DNA from: Protonemura montana
Lineage: Eukaryota > Arthropoda > Insecta > Plecoptera > Nemouridae
Length of the DNA stretch: 64,000 nt
NCBI GenBank assembly: GCA_947568835.1
Contig: OX387602.1
Location: forward strand, 6,604,570-6,668,569
Reading direction: 5' to 3'
Every line of letters starts with the position of its first letter. Within the stretch, counting starts at the first letter, position 1. The notes beneath the pieces are model-generated. The model saw only the letters and a program-made list of their open reading frames with translations. It had not been told where the DNA came from and did not search any database. The position numbers and the translations under genes are program-made. Positions 53,817-64,000 of this stretch are shown piece after piece.

Positions 53817-53925
53817 AAATAATAATATAAATATATATTATGTTATAATATATTATAATTATTTTTATTAAATTTATTATTATTATAACATATATGTATA
53901 TTCATATATATATTTTTACAAATTG
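53817..53925. repeat. Almost pure A+T tract with inverted repeats
   Basis: More than 100 bases with almost no G or C. It includes partly complementary segments such as ATATATTATGTTATAAT and TATTATAACATATAT. It lies between two convergent genes, inside the DEG/ENaC 3' UTR if the signal at 53758 is used. It may form cruciforms or DNA-unwinding structure; no function is claimed. Confidence 0.7.
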
Positions 53926-54075
53926 CCTAGAGAGAACCAAAGATATTAAAGACTAGATATATAAGCTCCTATATTGGTGTACTGTGTATTAGAAAGAGAG
54001 TTGACATCTGTTTCCTTGCTACCTGCATAGAAAAAAATGGTTTTCTACGCCGCCTGCTTGATCAGTACTTCTGCT

Positions 54076-57000
54076 TCAAGTATTTTTGCTTCTGCACCTT
54101 GACAATTGCCAACCCAGTCGTAGGGTGAAGAAATAAATAACCTCGGCTCCACTGAGCAAACTGCATCCAAGGAAAAGTCCCACGGTTCCTCCGAAAGAAA
54201 CTATGGCACACATAATAGCAAATGGTTTAACATGATAATTTGTACATTCCGACAAGCTTCACTAAGGAACAATCAAACGATTTTGCCTCTTTGCTATGTC
54301 GTAAAGCCTGGGAACAAATTCTTTCTGTGGTTTGAAGTAATCTATGGCTTAGGGGATAAATATTTAGTGGTCAGTACTTACCCAACAGTTCAGTAGGGCC
54401 ATAGAGGACTCTCCTTTTCAGTTGTGTTCGAGGTGGGCGTGGAATTTGCCAGGCGAACTGTGATCCCTGAGTCCTGCATCAAAATTTAGACCAGTTTCAT
54501 AAAGATTGACACAAAATTAACTTTGATGAACAAATTAAAAAAAGTAAGAGAGATTAGCTCTGAGTAGCAATTATGTAAGACTATTTGAGACTAGAGATAT
54601 TTTTTGTTCCCATGGTGTTTTGATATGCACAAAGTCTCCAAAATCACCAAAAAAACACAAAAGTCTGAAAATCCCAGAACCTCAGAAAGGGGATTGGTTC
54701 CTATCCTTTCTCTAAACCAGAACTATCAGACTTTCATAGAACTTTCTCTTGAAGAACATCGTGGTTTTAGAATCAGAATTGGAATCCAAAACAATATTTT
54801 CAATAGCTGGAATTGAAATCAAAAATTTAATTTTTTTACATCAGGTCTAGAAATGACTGAAAAGGTCAACACTAAAATTGTTCAATCTCCAAGCTGCCGC
54901 ACCTTATGTGTGCCTAGTAATGATAATTGTGTGAGGCTTTGAGCATGTTATTTCCTATCTGGTTGAAACAAATCGAAGTGAAAGATTCATATTTTTCGAT
55001 ACCAATTAGTGACAAATGTAACTCCCAAATCTATAATGTTCCGTTAAGTTGAGAGCATTCAAGAAAATTTCAATCAGTTATATTTATCACAAATCTTGCT
55101 AAATTAAATTCATCCAAACTATGATGTGTCTTTTTATAACATTTAACATATAATATTATTAAGTATTTATCATATGAAAAGTCGGGCATAAATAGCCGCT
55201 AAGCATTATCGTCCTGAAAAACAAGAATTGACCGCATGCGTGCTAGAAAAGTAAATCGCTTATATCGCAAAAAATATCTTACAATTTTGAATGCAATTTA
55301 AGAATGCTTACCACGGTGATTCTAATTTCTTGGCCAGAGTGTATGTAACCAAGCTACATGTACTCATGCATTTGCAAGACTTAACTGGCCGATTAGTTTC
55401 GAGATCAACCAAGAACTTGATGCTGTCTGCAAAAGAAAAATATTTTAAGTAAATCCACGTGTACGAAAGCCACGCACTAATCCAAGTACGACATTGTACT
55501 TCATGAAATATGCCGAAACATTAGGAAACAGTAGCATGGTAGCTACATGGAATAAAGATGGGTTATCCTCATTTTATTATTCTTATTTTATTAAAATTAA
55601 AAAAAAAATGTTATTATTTAACCTATCTTTATTCTATTGTACCTAGCAGATTTGACATCCTAATCAGTGGAGTTAGGGCAGGTAAAGAAGTAAAACTTGA
55701 AATTATCACCGGCATTCATTGAGCCTTACTATATATACCAACAAAAAAATGTGAACGTATTTCTAGTTATAAATAAGAGTTATCATCCATGATCCCCGCT
55801 GCGTTTTCGCTTTTTAGGTCAAGGATCTTCTTTTCGTTAGAAGTGCAGGTGTTTCGTCAAATTATGCCCTCTTTCTTCGCTCTCCGGACGAATCGTATTT
55901 CAGTTGCGAATAATGAGACATCTGTTTAACTTACCTTTATGCTTTGATAAGCACAGCAACCCATCGATTGCGCATTCTGTAAATCCATCTGAAATAATAC
56001 ACATGAGAATTATTTTTACGAGTCAATAATCGCTGCACATCGGTTATTCCACGCGTTTATCGTTTTATTTGTAAGTCGGTTTACTTTTTTCTTGAGCCAG
56101 TAAGTTCAATTTCTAATTAACAGAAAATTAACAAATGAAAAACATTTTGATTTGATGGTATTTGTCGAATATCGTACCACCCAATAGAATTTCAATTTTA
56201 TATTAGCTCATGACAGCCACTTTTACATTACATTGTGTAATTAAAATTGACAACGTGAATGTGTCATCTCGGCATTCTGACTTCGTATCCCGTTGGTGCT
56301 CTTCTCTAGAGCACAGCACTTTATTCTAGATAATTTACTACCCCGAAGTATTACAGTTTACATGAAAGCAAGCCACCAATTAATTACCAACGAGGGGGTA
56401 AAAGTACGGTGAGCATCCACATAGCGAGACGGCCAACTGCATGCGGCACTGCAACCGACAGTGCGAGTACGAGTAGACGGGATTGACGGCCAGATCGGAC
56501 TCGTGTGGGTACCGACATTGTCGCTGGTCGACGTCCAGCTCGGCGACGTCTGGCGCCGCGACGAGCTCCGTCGCCTTGTAGAAGGCTTCGTAAAGGTGTG
56601 CAGGCAAAACCAGCTCGCCGGGGATGGTTACGTCTGACAGCTCAATGGGAGAATGTGGGTAGAACTGTTGGACAAGCAATTTGTAGACGGTTTTGTAAAA
56701 ACTTAAATTCCAACATTTTCGATTGGAAAATGTGTTTTGTAACATATTTCCTTCAGCCGGAATTATTTTCAAATTTGATGGATGCATTTGGTGATGGATT
56801 TGTACTACCGAAGCAGTAGTTTTTGGCTATGATTTTCAGCATCGTTAAAGAGATTGTTTAATTTTTTTACTTTTACAGCCTATTTGCTAAAAATGAAAAA
56901 GAGAGCTTATCTACAAAGTACAAACTCCATCATGCAATTGTAAAAAAAACTACAAACGGAGAAAAACGTTCCCCTCTATCTCGATGCAAGCGACACAGAG

Positions 57001-59265
57001 CTGCAACGCGGATCGCCTACTAGCCAGGGTTCACCAAATCTCCATTCAGTCATTACCTACCTATTACGAAAAATGTGAGAATTATCAATTCCCTTTTGTT
57101 TGATACAAAAAAATCGAAAGGAAAAACGAAAGGAAAGCATTTGCATTTCACCGAAAGCAAAAGACTTCTTTACCGACTGCATCTTTAAAGAAGCATAACC
57201 ATAACGAGCTGCCAAACTAATTATGAAACGAAAAAGTTCCCTGGACTTTCAATTTCAAGTCGTCAGAAGTGTAACTCTCACCGTAGCTGTGCTGTTCAGA
57301 CCGGCGACTAGGAAGCTAACCAGCCCGGACTCGTGGCGCATTTTGATTGTGTCCCGGAGAACTGGGTAGTCCACCGAATGTTCTGTATGACGCCTGGAAT
57401 ACATTCCCTTGCTGTGTGTTTGCCATTAATAATAAATGGTAATTCACAGCACCTCAAATTACCTTTGATCGTTGATGGCGATGGAGTTGAGGAGAGCTTC
57501 ACTGAATTTTAATAAGCTTTTACATAAATGGTAATGATGGAATGTATGTGCAATGGTTTAACATTTTGGATATATGCAGTATGCACTCGTTTTTGTCAAC
57601 AAATCTGACGGTCCCTGCCATATTGACAAAATTCAATTTATCGCGTAACATTCCGAGAAGGGCGTACCCGATTCAACTGACACTGCATGTGCATTAAAAC
57701 TAAACTATAAATAAAATCACAATTTCCTCCATTATTGAAGAGTCAGATGAAAGGGAGAATTAGATATTTCCAGCTTCCAAATGATCAAAAGTGATCATCC
57801 CCACGATTTGCTACACGAACTAAGCGCTAGCAAAGGTATTCTTAAGATGTTAGTCTAGCAAAGATGTTAATCTTTCCACCTGTCATGCTGGTTGTTCCTC
57901 AGCGCAGAGTTGACAGTGTAGCAATTGCCTCGATCGGTCATGGCCAGCTCCAGGTCGGGTTTGAGCCCCTCCAGCTCTCCGGGGAATTTCGGGCTTATCT
58001 TCAAATGGATACAGGTTATCGAAAAGTTTTCTGAGCAGGTGTAATATGTGATGAATTCTCTAAGAAAATATTACACAAAATGTTCAAAGCCCTCAATTTT
58101 CTTTTACCTCTTGAAGAATCTGATAGTAACCATCTCTGGGAATTGAGCTGTCGTTCGCGAATGTCTGGAAATTCTCCAGGTTCTCGTACGATACGTTTGC
58201 GATTGTTTGAAGAAAGGCTTGATAGAAAGATTTCTTTTCTGAGGACACATTTGCCCATTTTCTGTTGAAAATATTAGAAATAGGAAACGAAAACAGCAGC
58301 TATCAGTATTTTATTAATCCATTTCAGTTTTTCTTTTTACCAAAACATTTAAGAGTAAAACCTTAGAGAAAATAAAAAACCCGTATTATTTTCTCTAAGG
58401 TAAAACCTCGATTCCCTTTGACATAATTAGGAAGGTGAAATCAAAGTCCATGAAGTCCCAGAAGTCCCTTACCAGAAGTACCTTGAAGTCACAGCCCTCC
58501 ATGCAGTGGCTAGAACCTACTTGTCAATGAAGAGATTGGCCCTAGTCTTGTTGAGAAGGCCGTGTAGACACATGGTCATTGCCGGGAAGGTGGTATTGAA
58601 GTCCATGAAGTTGCGGTCCATCGAAATCACAGTGGGGTTTGACTGGAACCGCCATCAGCTGGTCACAATCACGTTAATGGCGGCGTACACCGCGAGCACC
58701 CATGTGAGCACCCAGAAAGCCCTGCAGATAACGCGGAGAATTTCGTTTTTGCTTGCGATTTTCGGTAATTTTTACTAAAATAAAGATTCTTGTTTTGGGA
58801 ATCTAGATGGAGAGTCATATGCAGGGTATCGAACCGGTAAGGTAACGTAGATGGTCCACTCTACTTTGAGAGTGGATGGTCCACTCTACTTTGAAAGAAA
58901 AAAAAACATGTGATTCATTTGATCGAAAACACGTAATCCCGTTCCATTCAAAAGATACTGTGAATTTGCAGTTACAATGCATTACAATGCATTACATGCA
59001 TTACAATTTACAAACGATGTTGAAGATCACGTTGATCTCTTCGAAAATCGAATCTGTAAAGTTCTGAAGCAGACTATTTTGGAACGGTTTGAAAATAGGC
59101 ATACACTTCGAACGGCCGTGTCTTGACATGTACAAAAAATCCGACTCCGTGAAACGACGACTCTGTCAAGAATTCTCTGAAATATTCGAGACACCAAGAG
59201 GTCCTTGGCGACCCCGGAGTTGCAGTCTTCCGTTCGCAGGCCGTCCTCTTGCCTCTGACCGACAT
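54076..59265 (-). pseudogene. DEG/ENaC (pickpocket-like) sodium channel with one in-frame stop
   Basis: Minus-strand exons: 59105-59265, 58521-58721, 58108-58261, 57880-57998, 57282-57393, 56388-56664, 55935-55988, 55312-55426, 54382-54473 and 54076-54200. Total 1410 bases (469 codons plus stop), all phases consistent. Family features: N-terminal FLTESSFHG (the HG gating motif, H39-G40), TM1 at about 55-73 (AFWVLTWVLAVYAAINVIV), a Cys-rich extracellular domain (QCRYPHESD; YSYSHCRLQCRM; LCGCSPYFYP; CKCMSTCS), then TM2 with the selectivity-filter region GCSLLSGAEVIY. Members are amiloride-sensitive cation channels in sensory and epithelial cells. Codon 76 is TGA (58655-58657), two codons after TM1, between IVTS and WRFQSNPTV. 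Everything downstream is intact, so this may be a very young pseudogene, a segregating null allele or a sequence error. If the TGA is wrong, this is a functional gene. Short N- and C-termini are normal for the group. Confidence 0.85.
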
Positions 59266-59789
59266 CCTGAGTTGATCCTGGAAAGTCCTGGATAGGCACT
59301 GCCCTGCACTGCGTCAATGACGATACTGAACTAAATTATTGGCAAGTGCATGTGCATTTCCGTGTAATTTAACGGGGCAATTCCACGTGTAATAGACATT
59401 GCAATGCCATTATTGAAATTGAGCCCATGCAGTGTATTACAGTGCACCTGTGTTGTTCGTCAAGAAATTAATGCAAAATCGTCCATTTGAAAGATAGTAT
59501 CTTGATTATAATCATTATTTTGCTATCATATGCACATGATATTTCGACTAAATTATTTGTCAAATGCAAGTTTTTCAGTTACTCTGCAGCCATTGCAATA
59601 GCGTAGAGTATGAAACGGTGTAAAAATGCATGCGATCGTGAAAATTAAATGAAAACAAAAAAAAATCATCGGACAATCATACGTTGGCCAATGTCCCAGT
59701 AAATTACAGCGCCTTGATATCCTGACAATTACTATTTTATCTTCAAATTGGATCTTTTACTTTGCATTCCGCAGGTTGCGTTGCTATGG

Positions 59790-59950
59790 ATTGTGCATTC
59801 CGTGCGAGGTCCCAAGTTCACATCCCGGTGCAGTCGCAATCGATTGCGCTCATTTCAAGGGTGCAAGGGCATCCGGATACTGCAGAGTCACTAGGGACCC
59901 ACCCGGGAATTGAAACCAGGACAGGAGCCCCAGATAGTGAACGCTAGGAG
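59790..59950 (-). repeat. Possible tRNA-derived SINE fragment
   Basis: On the minus strand TAGCGTTCACTATCTGGGG could be a degenerate A box and GGTTTCAATTCCCGGG a B box, about 35 bases apart. No A-rich tail or target duplication was confirmed. Confidence 0.3.
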
Positions 59951-60827
59951 GAATTAGAAAAGGAAATATCAAACAATCTCTCTGTACAGAGAGTGCGAAA
60001 ATACCTAGGTACTTACGCGGACATTTAGCATTGTAACTTTTAAATTTCTGTGAAAAATTTGCAAGATTCTGGCGAAATTCACCAGATCTCCGATCCCTTT
60101 CGTTCGTTGCCCTTCGGCGATAAGAGTTCATTGCTGTTTGGAGAGCCCAACGCCGAGCTTGCCAAAAAAAATTAAAGTGACAATTCTTTATAGCACAATG
60201 TGTTTCTGTGGAAAAAAAAAATTATAGTAAAAAAATAAAAATCGTAGTACAGCAGCTATTGCCAAGGACCAAGGTAAAGACGTGCGCTAGGAGCAATGAA
60301 AGCCCCCACTTGATTTTATTAAAACAATCAAATGAATGTTCACATGTCCAAATGCAGGGATCTCATAATTACAATCATGTATGGTTAAAACACATTTGCT
60401 TCATGTAGAAGACCAAAAGTGTCAGCATTATTAATAACCAGTGATTATGTACCGAGCTGGAATAATGTCTCCATAAAGATATATGACTAATTTGTTTGTC
60501 CAATATTGCTCATAAAATATGACTGCATTAACCTTGGTGGCTCCTACGAAGGCCGTGGCCGTGGTATCCATTCTATCAGTGGGATGATGATAATGAAGAA
60601 GATGGACGCAGATATCTATAATGATTACACACTCGGCCATGAGACTGTATAGTGTAATATTGTTATAGATAATAAGTTTGTCACATGATTACCATCGTCT
60701 CTCTATCGCAATGTCATTTTTCAGAGCAGGAAACTGTGTTTCGCATATTATAACTTTAGCTAGCACAGGCACTCTTCTAATTGCGCACTTGAGTTGATTA
60801 TAATCATCATTAGAAGTGCGATCACAG

Positions 60828-60828
60828 C

Positions 60829-60857
<29 letters not shown>
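60828..60857. repeat. Poly(C) tract, 30 C
   Basis: Thirty consecutive C on the plus strand, followed by T. It is the longest homopolymer I noticed in the window. Confidence 0.95.
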
Positions 60858-60860
<3 letters not shown>

Positions 60861-62154
60861 AGACGACGGGGTGCTGTAGGGAATTTGCCGAGAGGTGTGT
60901 AAAGGGTGGCTAAAAAGTCACAGCTTGAGTTATGAAGTTACTAATGTGAAATGTGGTGAAGCGTAAATATTTACAAAATACGCTTCTTTTAGGGAAGGTT
61001 AAGTTAATCGGTTTAGGCTGGTAAATATTCAAAGTATGGTTCCATTTTTGTTCCAGTACCGGCTGTGGACACGAGTCGGGTCTATCAAAAATCAAAGGCT
61101 GTTGGCAGCTTTTCCACAGGCTGCCAAAGAATACAAAATTGCACGATTCTTCCGGTTTGGGCGACGATATTACGTTTCGTAGACGGTGGTCCAAAAGGAC
61201 GCTTATTAGTTGTGATTACATAAGTGGCACAACCTTGCAAAGAGCGTAATTGTACAGTTTGATTTAATGTTTTTATGTAAAGTGAAACAAACAGTTCGCG
61301 CTGCTCTCATGTATGGTACCGATGGTCCTCTTATGTTCAATTTTAATGCGTGTCCCCCATCATCTCACCTGGAGCTTGGGGCAATTACTAATTGCTATTT
61401 GTTCAACACATGCTTGCCACAAGTTGACAATGAGACTTGTCTTGTAATTAGTTTGTCGAGCCATATCTTACCACTGAAACAATGTGCTAGGTGGGTGTGA
61501 CTAGATTATTATATCAGCTACAGATTTGACTCAGTGAGTCAAAAACGTGTGAGTCCTGGAGACGACCTTAGACGACAAGGCAACTTTCTGGTTTAATTAT
61601 CTGAAATCGATCCATGGCATTCTCGTAAGCTATACAATTTGTTTCAGCTTATAGAGGAAGTATGAATTGGCCCTTCAACTTCTCGACAAAGAAAAAGACA
61701 TTCGAAGAACGCAATTCTCATATCAAAGATGAACACATATATGCAGATATAAAAATATTCCCACTGTCACATAAACTGCGTTGAAAACATACAGCATAGT
61801 ACTCAACTTTACTCAACGAGCATTTATTTTTACAACTTACAACTAAGAGGGTGAAATATATAGACACATAATCACGTGATTCATTCAATCACAAATAACA
61901 TCTAGCGATCGTGCGTGATTGTCGGGTAATTGCTTTTTGATTTATTGCGGAATTAAACTATAAAATCAGAGGTCCTCTGAAATCAATGATCTGAAATGCT
62001 CACGGTCAGGTACGGCACGAACGAAGTGACCAAGTTCAAGTTTTACCAGGAGGATAATTAGGCATGCATTCAAACAGGTACGTATTCCAACCTAAACTGG
62101 GAACTACGACTGAAATTCCGAGCCTACTCGCGAGATTTACGCGTAGGATGAAAG

Positions 62155-62914
62155 CATTGTTGGGGAAGGATTTTTTTTTAGTGTTCTTCGAACTGATCGC
62201 GATATTTTTTGTATTTCATGATCTTTTCGTTCGATCGCGATCGGATTTTCCACGATCTTTTAAAAATATCGTTTTAAAAGATCAAGATCGTTGGCACAGT
62301 CGTTCCTTTTTTGGTTGCAATACTTGACGGTTGAAATTTGAATGTGGTAAATGGAAATATTTTCCTTAGCTTTCAGTTTCCTTCAAAGACTTGAAAGCGT
62401 TTCCAGGATCTCAAAGGGTTATTAGTTTTACTTTTATTAGTTGTATTGATGCGTGCAAATGCTGCCTGGTATGTCCGCCGTGCCTGTCCAAGACCAAAGC
62501 TTTTCTCAAATTGGGTCATCGAGATTCGAGGCCCCCTTTCTGCCATTTTCCACTGACCACTGTCCGTTGTAGACAACATGCAAGGCATTTTTGTTCCTGT
62601 TAAGTGTTTACAGGCTGTTAATTTTCTTCTTGTATTCTTGACTTTAAGTCTTCGTCACATTGTGTTCCTACAATTTCTATATTAATATTGCATTTCCCAG
62701 TACCTGTAGGTGCTAAAAAATACGTTTTTTTCCGAAGATCACATGATTTTTGTTCGAAAACGATCTTTTAAATGAACTTGATCTTAAACTAAAACGAATT
62801 CGAATTTTATCTTAAAAAAAAAAATCGCGAAATTCGATCGTTTTAAAAGATCGTTTAATGACGACGATCTTGATCTTTTTAAAAGATCGATTTCAAAACA
62901 ATCTTCCCCAACTA
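62155..62914. mobile_element. GATC-rich inverted-repeat (non-autonomous DNA transposon-like) element
   Basis: The left end TTGTTGGGGAAGGATTTTTTT mirrors the right end AAAACAATCTTCCCCAAC. Both flanking segments (about 62155-62313 and 62705-62914) are packed with GATCTTTTAAA-type motifs in opposite orientation. The middle (62314-62704) has no good coding frame. This architecture suits a foldback or hAT-like MITE. I could not see a clean target-site duplication. Confidence 0.6.
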
Positions 62915-63589
62915 TGGATGAACGTAAGGTCTGCATGACACCATATTGTCACCGAGCCCAAGCAAGATACACACAATTGTATAGCGAGCACGCTCCTTCA
63001 AGTCAAAGATACCACTCAATTTGGGCCCCAGCCCAAATACCGAGTGACGAGTTGCTAGCACATTGGCATCCTCGTGTCCTAATCGTGCATGCATGCTCTT
63101 GGGAGCAGAGGACAAAGAGATTAGAGGATTATTATTAGTCAGACACAATTGAGATAAAAATAAAATTATAAAAGTAGTGGCCTTGATCTTGAACGAGGCA
63201 GTTTCAAGGTAACGCAAAGCAAAGTCTCTCCGTGCAACGTGACGCAATCCCTGGCTTGGGCTGAGATGGTTATCTCCATGCGACTACCTAGCGCTCTGCC
63301 TGCGTGCTTGCCCGGCCAACAGCCTCTCGCCGACATATCGCAAAATATCGATCGAAGCCATTTGTAATTGGAAGCGTCATTTTCTTGTTCATTTTTTAAT
63401 TGTTGACAATTTTGATGCTGAGTACAAAACGTAACCGTTTTTGTGCTAGAAAATGTTTCATATTTAATCGACTATAAAAGGCATGATGACAAAATAATGC
63501 AGCGTTTTTGATGGTCGTTACGTAAATGATGTGACATACTATTGTAAAATGATTTTGACGTGACTACGTCTTAAAGCGCATTATATAGG

Positions 63590-64000
63590 GAGGCATGTAC
63601 GGATTTGCTCTCCAAAATAGCCAATTTGTAACAAGCTCTACAGCCTACAGGAAGCTAAGTACAGAGTGCGACTTATTATCATTCAATAGTTCAGACAATT
63701 ATCTAAAAGTACTTTTTTTTTATTTTCGATAAAATAAATATTGGAGGCGTTAGAGGGGTTGGCGTTTTTAATGCTCTCCATAAGACCAATGTTAAATTAC
63801 GCAAAATGGCAAATGTGTAACAACCCCTACAGCCTACAGAAAACAAAGGACAGAATGCGACTTATTATCGTTTAATAGTTTAGACAATTCTCTAAAAGTA
63901 CTTTTTTTTTATTTTCGATAAAATAAATATTGGAGGTGTTAGAGGGGTTGGCGTTTTTAATGCTCTCCATAAGACCAATGTTAAATTACGCAAAATGGCA
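63590..64000. repeat. Tandem (satellite-like) repeat, 189-bp period, cut by window end
   Basis: TATTTTCGATAAAATAAATA recurs at 63721 and 63910, and ACAGCCTACAG at 63640 and 63829, a period of exactly 189. A first, more diverged unit begins near 63590. The last unit is truncated at 64000, so the array probably continues. Confidence 0.85.

Larger units (their letters stand above)
59266..64000. other. Repeat-rich intergenic DNA
   Basis: About 4.7 kb upstream of the channel gene with no identifiable coding exon. It holds a possible tRNA-like repeat, a long C run, an inverted-repeat element and a tandem repeat, listed separately. Open frames at 60910-61194 (minus) and 61267-61500 (plus) are not recognisable. 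Confidence 0.5.

Noticed and set aside
59089-59295. Plus-strand frame over the channel's first exon
   Set aside because: Antisense shadow. The minus strand carries the HG-motif exon with matching splice phases.

Overview
This window is animal nuclear DNA. It has spliced genes with GT-AG introns, AT-rich spacers, microsatellites, SINE- and MITE-like repeats and one 200-base assembly gap. An arthropod is the best fit, because there is a pickpocket-type DEG/ENaC channel, a cabeza/FUS gene, an RpL23A with a long histone-H1-like N-terminal tail, and an arthropod-like NADPH-cytochrome P450 reductase. I cannot fix the class from sequence alone. No bacterial-type operon, CRISPR array or viral genome is present. 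Exon coordinates were built by hand from splice sites and reading-frame phase; each complete gene model sums to a multiple of three.

Layout, left to right. (1) 1-2031, minus strand: 5' end of an ABCC/MRP-type ABC transporter, of which only the N-terminal five-helix domain TMD0 is visible. (2) 4882-8606, minus: ribosomal protein L23A, with three related box C/D snoRNAs in three introns and a fold-back repeat in one of them. (3) 8976-9782, plus: an uninterrupted Rab34/36-type GTPase, head to head with RpL23A. (4) 10252-10451: assembly gap. (5) 14379-21496, plus: complete NADPH-cytochrome P450 reductase in 11 coding exons. (6) 25214-29838, minus: AKAP1-type mitochondrial anchor with KH and Tudor domains, tail to tail with the reductase. 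(7) 29.9-41.2 kb: a gene-poor stretch with the AKAP1 upstream region, GC-rich islands, MITEs and two unidentified exon-like ORFs. (8) 41232-48908, minus: FUS/TAF15/EWSR1 family RNA-binding protein (cabeza), 9 coding exons. (9) 49407-50474, minus: Mediator subunit MED19. (10) 50690-53672, plus: FTSJ3/Spb1 ribosomal-RNA methyltransferase, 215 bp from MED19 in divergent orientation. (11) 54076-59265, minus: DEG/ENaC channel in ten exons, complete except for one in-frame TGA just after the first membrane helix. Its 3' end overlaps that of FTSJ3. (12) 59.3-64 kb: repeat-rich DNA with a 30-base C run, a GATC-rich inverted-repeat element and a 189-bp tandem repeat running off the window.

Functional themes. 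Several genes serve ribosome production or RNA handling: RpL23A, its intronic 2'-O-methylation guide snoRNAs, FTSJ3, FUS and AKAP1. Divergent pairs (RpL23A/Rab, MED19/FTSJ3) and convergent pairs (POR/AKAP1, FTSJ3/DEG-ENaC) make much of the window compact. The most notable observations are the triplicated snoRNA family, the large H1-like tail on RpL23A and the single nonsense codon in an otherwise intact channel gene. I did not find a convincing wholly new biological system.
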